Shown: piece by piece, positions 26,401-35,691 of the stretch
Layout of the letters: each line of letters starts with the position of its first letter
Position numbering within the stretch: the stretch's first letter is position 1
Assembly: GCA_964602525.1 (NCBI GenBank)
Contig: CAZRSA010000005.1
Location: 1-47,619 of the forward strand
Reading direction: 5' to 3'
Length of the DNA stretch: 47,619 nucleotides
Origin: Lentisalinibacter sp964602525
Lineage (GTDB): Bacteria > Pseudomonadota > Gammaproteobacteria > Steroidobacterales > Woeseiaceae
The notes under the pieces: generated by a model
Seen by the model: only the letters and a program-made list of their open reading frames with translations
Told to the model about the DNA's origin: nothing
Databases searched by the model: none
Position numbers and translations under genes: made by a program

Positions 26401-27068
26401 AGGGCTTCGCCCGCTTCGGGGTGGCCAGCCTGACGCTGCTGACCCGCAGCGAGGAGACCGCCGAGGCGATCCGTCATGCGGTGTCGCTGCCCGACGAGCT
26501 GGAGTTCACCGTCGAGGTGGTGGGCGGCGACGTCGAGGCCGGACTGCAGGCCGTGCTGCGCCGGCGCGGCCGCTGCGACGTCGTGGTCAACACGCCCTTC
26601 ACCCGGCTGCCGCTGAATGCGCTGACCGGCGAGCCGGGCGGCGACTGGGAACGGGTGCTGTCCCGGGAGGACTTCCGCGACGTCGTGCGGGATCATCTCA
26701 CCCACCATTTCCGGGTGGCACGCATCGCCGCGCTGTTCCCGCGCTGTCAGATCGTGCTGCTCACGCCGGACACCTCCCGTGCCTCCACCCGTGAGGAGTT
26801 CGCGCTGGCCATGTTCATCAAGACGGCCATGCACGCCTTCACCGTCACCCTGGGCGTGGAGACCGAGCGGCTGCCAACCTACCCGGCGGCGAACCAGGTG
26901 CAGCTCACCCGCCGCGCCCGGGCCGAGGAGCCCGGCAACGACCAGGAGCTGGCCGAGGAGATGGAACGGCTGGTACAGGCGGTGCTGCAGTGCGCGGTGC
27001 CGGCGCCGAGCCCGGCCGACAGCCGTTACCTCTCGCGCATCTTCCGCGGCAACGCGGTCACGGTCTAG
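23433..27068 (+). CDS. mcr: Bifunctional malonyl-CoA reductase
   Basis: A 1211-residue protein that reduces malonyl-CoA to malonate semialdehyde and then to 3-hydroxypropionate, using two NADPH. It matches Chloroflexus Mcr (about 1220 residues) throughout. The N-half SDR has the nucleotide loop TGAAGNIG (21-28), NVSTIFSR and YSVPK (Y177, K181). The C-half SDR has TGGSLGIG (571-578), NVSSYFGGEK and YAVSK (Y730, K734). The distal signatures SGETFHPSGGLKFDR and LTHHFRVARIAALFP are also present. In Chloroflexus the C-half makes the semialdehyde and the N-half reduces it. The ATGA overlap with pcs implies coupled translation and balanced amounts. Its stop overlaps the convergent WS/DGAT gene by four bases. 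Confidence 0.96.
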   Translation: MNDNNNHSAVGRVKGRNVIVTGAAGNIGTYITRLLLKQGANVVLTGRTREKLDGLIDELVREGYNRERLAAAPGDCADPEACRSIVATAVERFGEIDVLVNNAGAAGPKRTLRRIPFTNAEKRALGEDQTMFESAMNLLGGPWHMVRASVPHMAAGASIVNVSTIFSRTRYFGRIAYSVPKSGLNALSHGLARELGGSEKGIRVNTVFPGPIESERIDKAFAAMDALQGQPEGTTSAEFRDLMIVKRPDAGGDMDFRYPTPDDVASTILFLCSDESRAFSGHGLEVTNGMQVPARSRSKLVSWPDDRLVDLGGRVVLILCGSDTDEAMVFAERNLHRGAQVVMCSRTLDAVGYLRARVQEADPAIQVQHMDPLRPESMERVFQFIADHYGRLDGVIVLPATPNGQHGYSLSTADDDDVAGFVENEVVAPVAFASALTRRLASWKPRRPAPQVTFVTNPDDGHGNLLNDIKRAAVEELIRVWRFEERHEDDQGNWGWLNVPNQLVRFDNNHPDNLAFSADWTATLNNGVRKMDPIDLWVPKSIQRATGKSSMPLSIQRVLPGLHRGKTAVITGGSLGIGLQLGRYLALAGARVLLTARSGPKLEAARQEIVDELRRVGYSEPEDRVHVLAGIDVGKEDALERLYKHTRKLFGELDFLINNAGIAGAEEMVVDMSHQAWETTMEANLVSNYSLIRKFAPAMKQRGSGNILNVSSYFGGEKYVAVAYPNRADYAVSKAGQRALAEILSRHLGPEIQINAMAPGPVDGARLRGSSDAPGLFDRRGRLIMENVRLNRVHAAVLAVLTSGEGDADAVVRLARNSVEELGEWPDAPEPLRRLFAQVAEGRPETNASHYLLNETLAPKLMQRLVNGGQLEQAEADRFLEAFVPAPEPFFDQADIRKSAKKIETGILNRLHLHKMPTDEEVGLSTVFSLADKSVSGETFHPSGGLKFDRSVTEGELMLPAGAEDLGALRGKHVALIGDAMRDELAAIAEGFARFGVASLTLLTRSEETAEAIRHAVSLPDELEFTVEVVGGDVEAGLQAVLRRRGRCDVVVNTPFTRLPLNALTGEPGGDWERVLSREDFRDVVRDHLTHHFRVARIAALFPRCQIVLLTPDTSRASTREEFALAMFIKTAMHAFTVTLGVETERLPTYPAANQVQLTRRARAEEPGNDQELAEEMERLVQAVLQCAVPAPSPADSRYLSRIFRGNAVTV

Positions 27069-28516
27069 GACGCCGCGGCGGAGGATTCCAGCGGGTCCAG
27101 CGGCAGCGGCGGAGACGGCCGGGCACCCGCGGCCTGCTGCAGCTCTTCCCAGGCTGCCAGGACGTGGTCCCTCAGGGCGTGCACGTCCGGCACCGTGCGG
27201 CGGCAGGCCACCAGGCCGAAGTCCATGCGATCGCCGTAGGACTGCACCGTGATGTTCAGCGCGTTGCCATGGCTGGGGATGGACACCGGATAGTGGGTGA
27301 GCAGGCGCGCGCCGTCGAGGTAGACCGGCTCCCGGGGTCCTGGGATATTGGAGATCACCAGATTCATGGGCAGGCGGATCACGCTGCCGAGCCGCAGGCG
27401 GTTGGCCAGCGTGGCCACGCCCTGAAACGCGATGGGCAGCCCCAGCACAGTGATATCGCCGAGGTGCACGTTATCCAGCTGGCGCACCACCTCGATGCCG
27501 TCGTCGATCGACTCCCGGATGGCCTGCATACGCTCGATGGGGTCTGCACGGTCCGTGGCCAGGTCGCACATCAGCATGCTCACCTGGTTGTGCAGGCTGT
27601 TGTCGCCGGGTTTGCGCAGCGACACCGGCGTGCCTGCCACCAGGGAGCGCTCCGGCAGCTCGCCCAGTTCCTCGAGATAGTGGCGTAGCGCGCCGGCACA
27701 CACCGTCATGAATGCGTCATTGACGGTGCAGCCGTGGGCCTTACCGATGGCCTTCAGCGGCGCGAGCGGGATGGAGCCCAGCGCCAGGCTGCGCTCCGGA
27801 CCGATGGCCACGCTGAAACGGGTACGGGGCACCCGGGGCATGACGGCACCCATGCCGCCCACCGAGCGGAAGGCCCTGGCGGCCAGGTCCTGGGTGGTGC
27901 GCGCAAGCTCCGGCAGCATGCGGGCGAAACGCACCGGGTTGGCGGAGAAGCGCAGCGCCGTGTCGCGCAACATGCCCCAGGTGCCGGGATCGTCGTCCTC
28001 CATCTCCTCGGGCGCCACGGGAATCGGCGGCGGCTCGGACGTGGTGTTGAAGAAGATCTCGAATATGGCCTGACCGCCCATGCCGTCCAGGCAGGCGTGG
28101 TGGTATTTCGTGTACCAGGCCACGTGGCCGGACTCGAGCCCGTCGATCAGCCACCACTGCCACAGCGGCCGCGCACGGTCGAGCGGTTCGGCGTGCAGCT
28201 CCGCGGCTGCCTCCTCGAGCTGCTCCGGCGTGCCGGGAGCCGGCAACGTGACCCGCTGCACGTGATAGTCGATGTCGAAGGTGGTATCGAGCACCCACAC
28301 CGGGTGGTCCATGCCCAGCGGCGAGGGCCGCAGGCGGCGCATCATGAACGGCACCAGGTGTACCCGCGCGGCGACGTAGCGTTTCAGGGAGTCGTAGAAG
28401 GCGTCGGCGTCGCGGCCGGGCGGCAGCTCGAAATGCTGCAGCCCGGCCACGTGCATGGGCGTGTTGTCCGTCTCCGCGTAGAGGAAGGAGGCATCGAGCA
28501 GCGAGAGCTTATCCAT
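27065..28516 (-). CDS. WS/DGAT acyltransferase (third copy)
   Basis: A 483-residue wax ester synthase/diacylglycerol acyltransferase with an intact active site HHACLDG (H139, H140, D144, G145). The signature LSLLDASFLYAET is at the N-terminus. NDAFMTVCAGALRHYL and LVISNIPGPREPVYLDG are in the second half. It is convergent with mcr and overlaps it by four bases, so transcription through one gene produces antisense to the other. It lies 55 bases downstream of the S9 peptidase gene on the same strand and could be co-transcribed with it. GGAGG lies about 12 bases before the ATG, farther than usual. Confidence 0.93.
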   Translation of the reverse strand: MDKLSLLDASFLYAETDNTPMHVAGLQHFELPPGRDADAFYDSLKRYVAARVHLVPFMMRRLRPSPLGMDHPVWVLDTTFDIDYHVQRVTLPAPGTPEQLEEAAAELHAEPLDRARPLWQWWLIDGLESGHVAWYTKYHHACLDGMGGQAIFEIFFNTTSEPPPIPVAPEEMEDDDPGTWGMLRDTALRFSANPVRFARMLPELARTTQDLAARAFRSVGGMGAVMPRVPRTRFSVAIGPERSLALGSIPLAPLKAIGKAHGCTVNDAFMTVCAGALRHYLEELGELPERSLVAGTPVSLRKPGDNSLHNQVSMLMCDLATDRADPIERMQAIRESIDDGIEVVRQLDNVHLGDITVLGLPIAFQGVATLANRLRLGSVIRLPMNLVISNIPGPREPVYLDGARLLTHYPVSIPSHGNALNITVQSYGDRMDFGLVACRRTVPDVHALRDHVLAAWEELQQAAGARPSPPLPLDPLESSAAAS

Positions 28517-28571
28517 GGCCCAAGCATACCTCCGCGGCGGCCGCAGCCGCCAATCCGCAGCGAACGCGTAC

Positions 28572-30530
<1,959 letters not shown>

Positions 30531-30697
30531 CGTATTTCCTTATGCAGTGATCAGAGCGGCGCATCAGCGTAGCGGCCGCCGGTAGAGGAGGCAACGGCAA
30601 CGAGGATTATTGGGCGCGCGCTCAAGGCCGGTGCTGTCGGCGCTTTACAGCCGGACCCGGTGGGAGCACATTGACCGATAACGCCGTGGAGACCGCC

Positions 30698-32110
30698 ATG
30701 AAATACCGCTTCGACCCCGACGGCCGGCGCCTGCCCATCAAGCTGGACTCGACCTCCAACGCCGAATACGCCCCCATCCCACTGGAGGCCCGCAACGAAC
30801 ACGCCAACGCGCTCGCCCAGGAGGCGGCGAGCGTCAACGCGAAACGCCTCGGCATGCCCAGGCGCGAGTTCCTCATCAGCGCCGCCGGCGCCGCCGCCTC
30901 GCTGCTGGCCATGAACCGGGCGAATGCCACCGCCGGCAAGGGCGACGGCTTCTTCGCCCTCGACGACGAGGCCGGGCTGGACACCCAGCTCGCCGAGGCC
31001 GGCATCGGCAAGAAGGAGTTCATCTTCGACGTCCAGGGCCACTACGTGCCGCCGAGCGTCGCCCGGGAACGCAAGGAGGAGTGCGCGAAGTTCGACTATG
31101 TCAGCCGCGACTACATGCGCTGCCTCGGCGCCGACGACTTCGTGAAGGATGTCTTCCTGGACGCCGACACGGACATGATGGTGCTCTCCTTCGTGCCGTC
31201 ACGCAGGGACGCCGAGCCGCTCACCATCGAGGAGGCCGACGCCACGCGGAAGATCGTCGACGAACTCGAGGGCACCCATCGGCTGCTGATCCACGGGCGG
31301 GTCAACCCGAACCAGGAAGGCGACCTGGAAGGCATGGACGAACTCGCCGAACAATACGGTGTCTCCGCCTGGAAGACCTACACCCAGTGGGGTCCGGACG
31401 GGAGAGGCTTCTACCTCACCGACGAGGTCGGCATCCGCTTCATCGAGAAAGCCCGCGTACTCGGCGTGAAGAACATCTGCATCCACAAGGGCATACCCTT
31501 CGGCCGCCAGTCCTACGAGCATTCCCTCTGCACGGACATCGGCCCGGCCGCGAAGCGCTTCCCCGACGTGAACTTCCTCATCTATCACTCCGGCTGGATA
31601 CCCGGCGAGGCCGAGGGCCCCTACGACCCGGACCGGGGCGAGGGGCTGGACGAACTCATCCGCTCCGTCGAGCAGGCCGGCCTCGGCAAGGGCTCGAACG
31701 TCTACGCCGAACTCGGCAGCACCTGGCGCGGGCTCATGCGCGACACCGACAGCGCCGCCCACGGCATCGGCAAGCTGGTGAAGCACCTCGGCGAGGACAA
31801 CGTGCTGTGGGGCACCGACTCCATCTGGTACGGCTCGCCCCAGGACCAGATCCAGGCCTTTCGAGCCTTCCAGATCGCCCCCGAGGTGCGCGACGAACAC
31901 GGCTATCCGGAGATCACGGACGGGTTACGGGCGAAGATCTTCGGCCTGAATGCGCTGAAGCCCTACGGCATCTCGCTGGAGGAGGCGACGATGCGCGCGC
32001 AGAACGACGTGGTGCAGCAGCGGCGCGCGGACTACGCCGGGCGGCGCGACCCGCACCATCTCACCTTCGGGCCCAAGACACGGCGGGAATTTCTGCGGTT
32101 CATGGGGTAG
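30698..32110 (+). CDS. Tat-type amidohydrolase family protein
   Basis: A 470-residue protein of the amidohydrolase-2 superfamily (relatives include ACMSD and related decarboxylases/hydrolases). ATG 30698 has GGAG six bases upstream; TTG 30671 is an in-frame alternative. An unusually long N-terminal stretch precedes a twin-arginine-like signal, PRREFLISAAGAAASLL (residues 54-70), ending ANA. Barrel motifs include FDVQGHYVPPS, CIHKGIPFG, FLIYHSGW and VLWGTDSIWYGSP (probable metal Asp). Substrate unknown. The gene stands alone between the S9 peptidase and PD40 genes. Confidence 0.85.
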   Translation: MKYRFDPDGRRLPIKLDSTSNAEYAPIPLEARNEHANALAQEAASVNAKRLGMPRREFLISAAGAAASLLAMNRANATAGKGDGFFALDDEAGLDTQLAEAGIGKKEFIFDVQGHYVPPSVARERKEECAKFDYVSRDYMRCLGADDFVKDVFLDADTDMMVLSFVPSRRDAEPLTIEEADATRKIVDELEGTHRLLIHGRVNPNQEGDLEGMDELAEQYGVSAWKTYTQWGPDGRGFYLTDEVGIRFIEKARVLGVKNICIHKGIPFGRQSYEHSLCTDIGPAAKRFPDVNFLIYHSGWIPGEAEGPYDPDRGEGLDELIRSVEQAGLGKGSNVYAELGSTWRGLMRDTDSAAHGIGKLVKHLGEDNVLWGTDSIWYGSPQDQIQAFRAFQIAPEVRDEHGYPEITDGLRAKIFGLNALKPYGISLEEATMRAQNDVVQQRRADYAGRRDPHHLTFGPKTRREFLRFMG

Positions 32111-32126
32111 GCGGTCCACAGAAAAG

Positions 32127-32157
32127 GCAGCCCGCGACGCAACGCGCCGCGGGCTGC
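32127..32157. terminator. Bidirectional terminator between convergent genes
   Basis: GCAGCCCGCG (32127-32136) pairs perfectly with 32148-32157. On the minus strand the stem is followed by CTTTTCTG, so the T-rich side serves the PD40 gene; the amidohydrolase gene reads into the same stem from the other side. Confidence 0.75.
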
Positions 32158-32176
32158 GGTTGCCGCCGTTCTGGGG

Positions 32177-32199
32177 AGGTCGGGGACAGAGCTCGACCT
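32177..32199. repeat. Short imperfect palindrome with CGGGGACAG core
   Basis: AGGTCG (32177-32182) and CGACCT (32194-32199) flank GGGACAGAGCT. The CGGGGACAG core is shared with the perfect inverted repeat at 6910-6952. It overlaps the stop codon of the PD40 gene, so it may be a decayed copy of the same element or coincidence. Confidence 0.4.
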
Positions 32200-33118
32200 A
32201 GCGGCCGCGGAAGAACCGGCGATAATCGTTACGCTCGCTCACCCAGACGCCGCCGCTGCCGTAGTAGAGGCGCTCGCCGTCCCATGAGAGGGATGGGCGG
32301 GTCTCGCCATCAGCGACCGTACTGAAAGGCACCGACTCGCTGAGATTCGTTACCCTCCGCCACCGCTGGAACGCGAATCGCCGCTCTGCAGTGAAGATAT
32401 CGAAGCCGGACTCGTCATGCGCGGATGAAGGCCTGTCGGAGGCGAACACTATTACCCGGCCGTCCTGGCTCACATTGGGCTGACGGTCGTCGTACGGAGT
32501 ATTGATTGGCCAGCCTAGTTTGTCACCGGGGCCGAAACCACCGTCCGCTTGCCTGTAGGTGACATAGATATTCTGATCCTCCGTCCCGAGGTCGGTGGAG
32601 TAGAAAAGGAACGTGCCCCAGATCGTCTCGATTACCGCTGGACTCAGTTCCAGACCCACTGTATTCGGTCCGTCCGGATGGCAACCCAGATTCTCCGGTT
32701 CGCTCCACCCCGTTGCCGGATTGTGCACGGCCCGGTAGATGTCACTGCTGCCGCAGCCGCCGTCCCGGTTCGAGACGAAGTACAGCACGCTGTCCGGCAG
32801 CGGTGTCGGACAGAAGTCGTTGGCCTCGGGGTCGTTTATAGGCGCAGGCAGGGGATTCCCGGCCTCGAAGGCTCCCCCGGGCCCAGACCGCTCGTTCACC
32901 CAGATGTCGAGGCCCGTCCGTGCGGTGAACAGGAAGCGACCTGCCGGCGATTCTATGGGGCAGCCGCCGGGGACTTGTGCGCCATCCACCCGCAGAACCG
33001 CTGCATTCGGCCCCCAGTCCACCTGCCGATGACCCGCGATTGCCGTCGTCGATATGCCAGTGACAAGTAGTAACGCCGTGGCAATGCTGCATAGCGTCAT
33101 ACGTATTTGCAATCTCAT
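32198..33118 (-). CDS. Exported PD40/WD40-like beta-propeller protein
   Basis: A 306-residue secreted or periplasmic protein. The start at ATG 33118 is fixed by AGGAGAGAGG and by a clear signal peptide (MRLQIRMTLCSIATALLLVT, then GISTTAIAG). Propeller repeats of the TolB/PD40 type are visible: GRFLFTAR, VLYFVSNRDGGCGSSDIY, VIVFASDRPSS with FDIFTAER, and RPSLSWDGERLYYGS. Function unknown; such proteins bind ligands or partners. It is divergent from a membrane-bound transcription regulator across a 323-base gap holding helically phased repeats, so it is a likely target of that regulator. Its base composition is lower in GC than the flanking regions. Confidence 0.8.
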   Translation of the reverse strand: MRLQIRMTLCSIATALLLVTGISTTAIAGHRQVDWGPNAAVLRVDGAQVPGGCPIESPAGRFLFTARTGLDIWVNERSGPGGAFEAGNPLPAPINDPEANDFCPTPLPDSVLYFVSNRDGGCGSSDIYRAVHNPATGWSEPENLGCHPDGPNTVGLELSPAVIETIWGTFLFYSTDLGTEDQNIYVTYRQADGGFGPGDKLGWPINTPYDDRQPNVSQDGRVIVFASDRPSSAHDESGFDIFTAERRFAFQRWRRVTNLSESVPFSTVADGETRPSLSWDGERLYYGSGGVWVSERNDYRRFFRGR

Positions 33119-33441
33119 GCCTCTCTCCTTTGTTTCGATCCTGTGAAAGGGCCGACCCGTCATCGCTGACAGGCCCCGCCCTTGTCTGAACCTATGCATG
33201 AACGTCTCCCGCTGCGTGAAGAAAGGGTGAAGAAGACGTGAATTTGATTGCTTGGCCGCCGCAGGGGACACTGAAGAGCCAAGTCTGCCCGGGCGAATTC
33301 TCGTGCTCGCGAACGACCACAACGGTGAGCGCTTTCAGATCCGGGAGGTTGCCCTGAAGAGCGGCGTAGGATCATATGCTTATAGAAGCCTCGAAGATTG
33401 TTGTTGTAACCGATGACGCAAGGACGAGCGAGCAGGGATAA
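33119..33441. promoter_or_regulatory. Divergent regulatory region between PD40 gene and winged-helix regulator
   Basis: A 323-base gap with no supported gene. It is markedly AT-richer than most of the window, especially 33366-33415. It contains the ribosome-binding site of the PD40 gene at its left end, a set of 11-base direct repeats at 33216-33248, and AT-rich promoter-like sequence (CATATGCTTATAG) near 33373-33385 ahead of the regulator. No confident -35/-10 assignment was possible. Confidence 0.55.
33216..33248. promoter_or_regulatory. Three 11-bp direct repeats starting GTGAA (putative wHTH operator)
   Basis: GTGAAGAAAGG (33216-33226), GTGAAGAAGAC (33227-33237) and GTGAATTTGAT (33238-33248) follow each other at exactly 11 bases, one helical turn. 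OmpR/PhoB-type winged helices bind direct repeats with this spacing. The adjacent gene encodes such a domain, so autoregulation and control of the PD40 gene is a reasonable inference. Confidence 0.55.
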
Positions 33442-35667
33442 GTGACGAAGGGACGAATTAGCCGTATCGACGATCTCCTTGTGGATCACGGTACGAGGGA
33501 AGTCCGACGTGCTGACGAGAGGATCGAGCTGCCGCGGCTTTCCTATCAGCTGTTGATGGTGCTGGCAGATGCGGCACCGAACGTCGTCACACAAGAAGAA
33601 CTCATCCAGCGGGTCTGGGCCGGCCGTATCGTCAGCCCCGAAACCGTGACGCAACGCGTCAAACTGCTCCGGCAAGCCCTGGGCGACGACGCTCAGAATC
33701 CTCGCTACATCGCGCTCGCCCGTGGCGAGGGATATCGACTCATCGCCCCCGTCGAGTCTGTCAAAACGCGGATAGCCCCGGCAGACGACAGCAAACTGAT
33801 CGACCGCCCCGGACGACGGCACGCGCCCCGCGCAGCACTGATCCTCATTCTGGGTGCGTTGACCGGTCTTTCCTACCTCATCTATTCGGTCGTCCTCCTC
33901 GATGAGGGCACTAGCCGGAGCGGCGATCTGTTTGCGGAACAGGAGATTCCGCCAAACTCTATCGCGGTGCTGCCTTTCGCCAATCTGGGCGATGCCGAAG
34001 AGGATAACTGGCTGGCCGCAGGCCTGGGTGACGAGCTAAGGGCTCAACTCGCGCGCACGGACGGACTGCGGGTTGCTGCCCGCACTTCGTCCGTCGCCAT
34101 GGCGGAACAGGTTGTGGACGCTCAAGACATGGGGCGCAATCTCGGCGTCCGCCTGCTGGTCGAGGGAAGCGTACGACGTCAGGGCAATGCGCTGAGAGTC
34201 TCACTCACAGTGATCGATACACGCAGCGGATTCGCCAACTGGTCTACGACCTACCAGAGAAATTCACGCGATCTGCTGGCGATTCAGAAGCAGATTGCGT
34301 TGGACGTGATCGACAACCTCGGACCGGGTATCGACATCGAAGCGGTCGCGGCGGACCCGGCGACAACGGACGTTACTGCGTACGAACTCATGCTGCTCGG
34401 TCGCCACTATGAATACCAGGTAAAGGAAAGGCCGGAGACCGACACGGTTGTGCTGCAGCGGGCGATTGATCTGTATAGCCGCGCCGTTCAGGCAGACCCG
34501 GATTATGCTGTGGCCTGGGGACGACTGGGAGCGGCGTTGCTTTATCGCGGCGAGTTGGACGAAGCCGAGCATGCGGTCTACCGAGCGCTCGCCATCGACC
34601 CGAATCTCGCGCAAGTCCAGAGGGTCCTTGGTGACCTCCTCTGGCTGCGTCGCCGGGACGGTGCAGGAGAAGCCTACGAGAGGGCGCTGGCTCTGAATCC
34701 GGAAGACGCGGATACGCTGCGCAGCTATGCCTGGTGGATATGGCATCGCCCCGACAACACAGGCCCCGGTCGATATTATCGCGAGGCACTCTCCAGGGAT
34801 CGTCTCTCGCTCGCGCGATACGCCGATCTGGGTCATTTCCATGGGATCACCGGCCGGGCCGAAGAAACGGAAGCCGTTATCGGCGAGATTGGCAATCGCT
34901 TTTCCACTGCCACCGCATACTCTGCTGTCGCCCACCTTAAGGAATTGATCGGCGCGGTGGATGAAGCAATTCTGTCGGCCCGCGAAGCCCGCAGGCTCGA
35001 ACCGGAGAATCCGGTTTTCTCGTGGCAACTGGCCGAGCTCCATGCACGCATCGGCGATTTCGAGGCCGCGGGGGAATACGAAAGACAGCCGAGCCTTCAA
35101 TTGCTCTATCGCACCCGACGGTTCGACGAGTTGATTACGATGGCGGAGAGGACGCTTCGAGTACAGCCCGGCGACTCGAACGCACGTTACCTGCTGGCGG
35201 CAGCCTACAACGCGACCGGCCAATTCGAAGCTACCCGCGATGTGCTCGAGACAGCAGGCCTGCCCGAGATTGCCATTCACGAGACCAGGCGCGCGCCGGA
35301 TACCACGGCACTCGCAGATTACGCAGTAGCCCTCGCGCGTACCGGTGAAGTCGCAAAAGCACGTGAACTGGCACAGTGGCTCCTGTGGTTCATGCAGACA
35401 CACCTGGAGACGGATCATCGCGGCTGGTGGCCTCACGCCTACAAAGCGTGCGCGCTGCTGGTCCTGGGCAGGCGTGAAGAGGCACTCGCCGCCATCGGCA
35501 GCATCCAGCGCAGTCCGCGCCTGCCATTCGTCACGTTTCTGGAAACGTCACCGTGTTTCAGTGACATCGTACAAGAAGCCGAGTACCGGTCCATGCTGGA
35601 GACCGCCATTACTCGTCAGGAGCAGTTACGCAATGCGGTCCGGCGCCTGGGAGAGGGGGGCGGCTGA
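33442..35667 (+). CDS. CadC/ToxR-like membrane regulator with C-terminal TPR domain
   Basis: A 741-residue one-component regulator. Residues 1-105 form an OmpR/CadC-type winged helix (LSYQLLMVLADAAPNVVTQE, ETVTQRVKLLRQALGDD, RYIALARGEGYRLI). A single membrane helix lies at residues 131-153. A FlgO/TolB-like domain (about 170-285; NSIAVLPFANLG, LVEGSVRRQGNALRVSLTVI) is followed by many TPR helices to the end. The C-terminal part would be periplasmic and sense a ligand or protein. GTG 33442 follows AGGG. Codon use is AT-richer than in the lipid and ATPase genes. Likely targets are its own promoter and the divergent PD40 gene. Confidence 0.88.
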   Translation: MTKGRISRIDDLLVDHGTREVRRADERIELPRLSYQLLMVLADAAPNVVTQEELIQRVWAGRIVSPETVTQRVKLLRQALGDDAQNPRYIALARGEGYRLIAPVESVKTRIAPADDSKLIDRPGRRHAPRAALILILGALTGLSYLIYSVVLLDEGTSRSGDLFAEQEIPPNSIAVLPFANLGDAEEDNWLAAGLGDELRAQLARTDGLRVAARTSSVAMAEQVVDAQDMGRNLGVRLLVEGSVRRQGNALRVSLTVIDTRSGFANWSTTYQRNSRDLLAIQKQIALDVIDNLGPGIDIEAVAADPATTDVTAYELMLLGRHYEYQVKERPETDTVVLQRAIDLYSRAVQADPDYAVAWGRLGAALLYRGELDEAEHAVYRALAIDPNLAQVQRVLGDLLWLRRRDGAGEAYERALALNPEDADTLRSYAWWIWHRPDNTGPGRYYREALSRDRLSLARYADLGHFHGITGRAEETEAVIGEIGNRFSTATAYSAVAHLKELIGAVDEAILSAREARRLEPENPVFSWQLAELHARIGDFEAAGEYERQPSLQLLYRTRRFDELITMAERTLRVQPGDSNARYLLAAAYNATGQFEATRDVLETAGLPEIAIHETRRAPDTTALADYAVALARTGEVAKARELAQWLLWFMQTHLETDHRGWWPHAYKACALLVLGRREEALAAIGSIQRSPRLPFVTFLETSPCFSDIVQEAEYRSMLETAITRQEQLRNAVRRLGEGGG

Positions 35668-35684
35668 GCGCCGGCGTGGCGCTC
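35666..35684. terminator. Short stem-loop between convergent genes
   Basis: GAGCGCC (35666-35672) pairs with GGCGCTC (35678-35684) over a five-base loop, directly at the stop of the regulator gene and before the end of the convergent outer-membrane protein gene. No T-tract is present, so termination is only possible. Confidence 0.4.
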
Positions 35685-35691
35685 CCGAATC

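Noticed and set aside
23433..27068. mcr as two separate short-chain dehydrogenase genes fused by error
   Set aside because: The whole length, both SDR sites and the distal C-terminal signatures match the known single-chain malonyl-CoA reductase.
33119..33322. N-terminal extension of the PD40 protein up to 33322
   Set aside because: The extension has no signal-like sequence or ribosome-binding site, whereas ATG 33118 has AGGAGAGAGG and opens a signal peptide.
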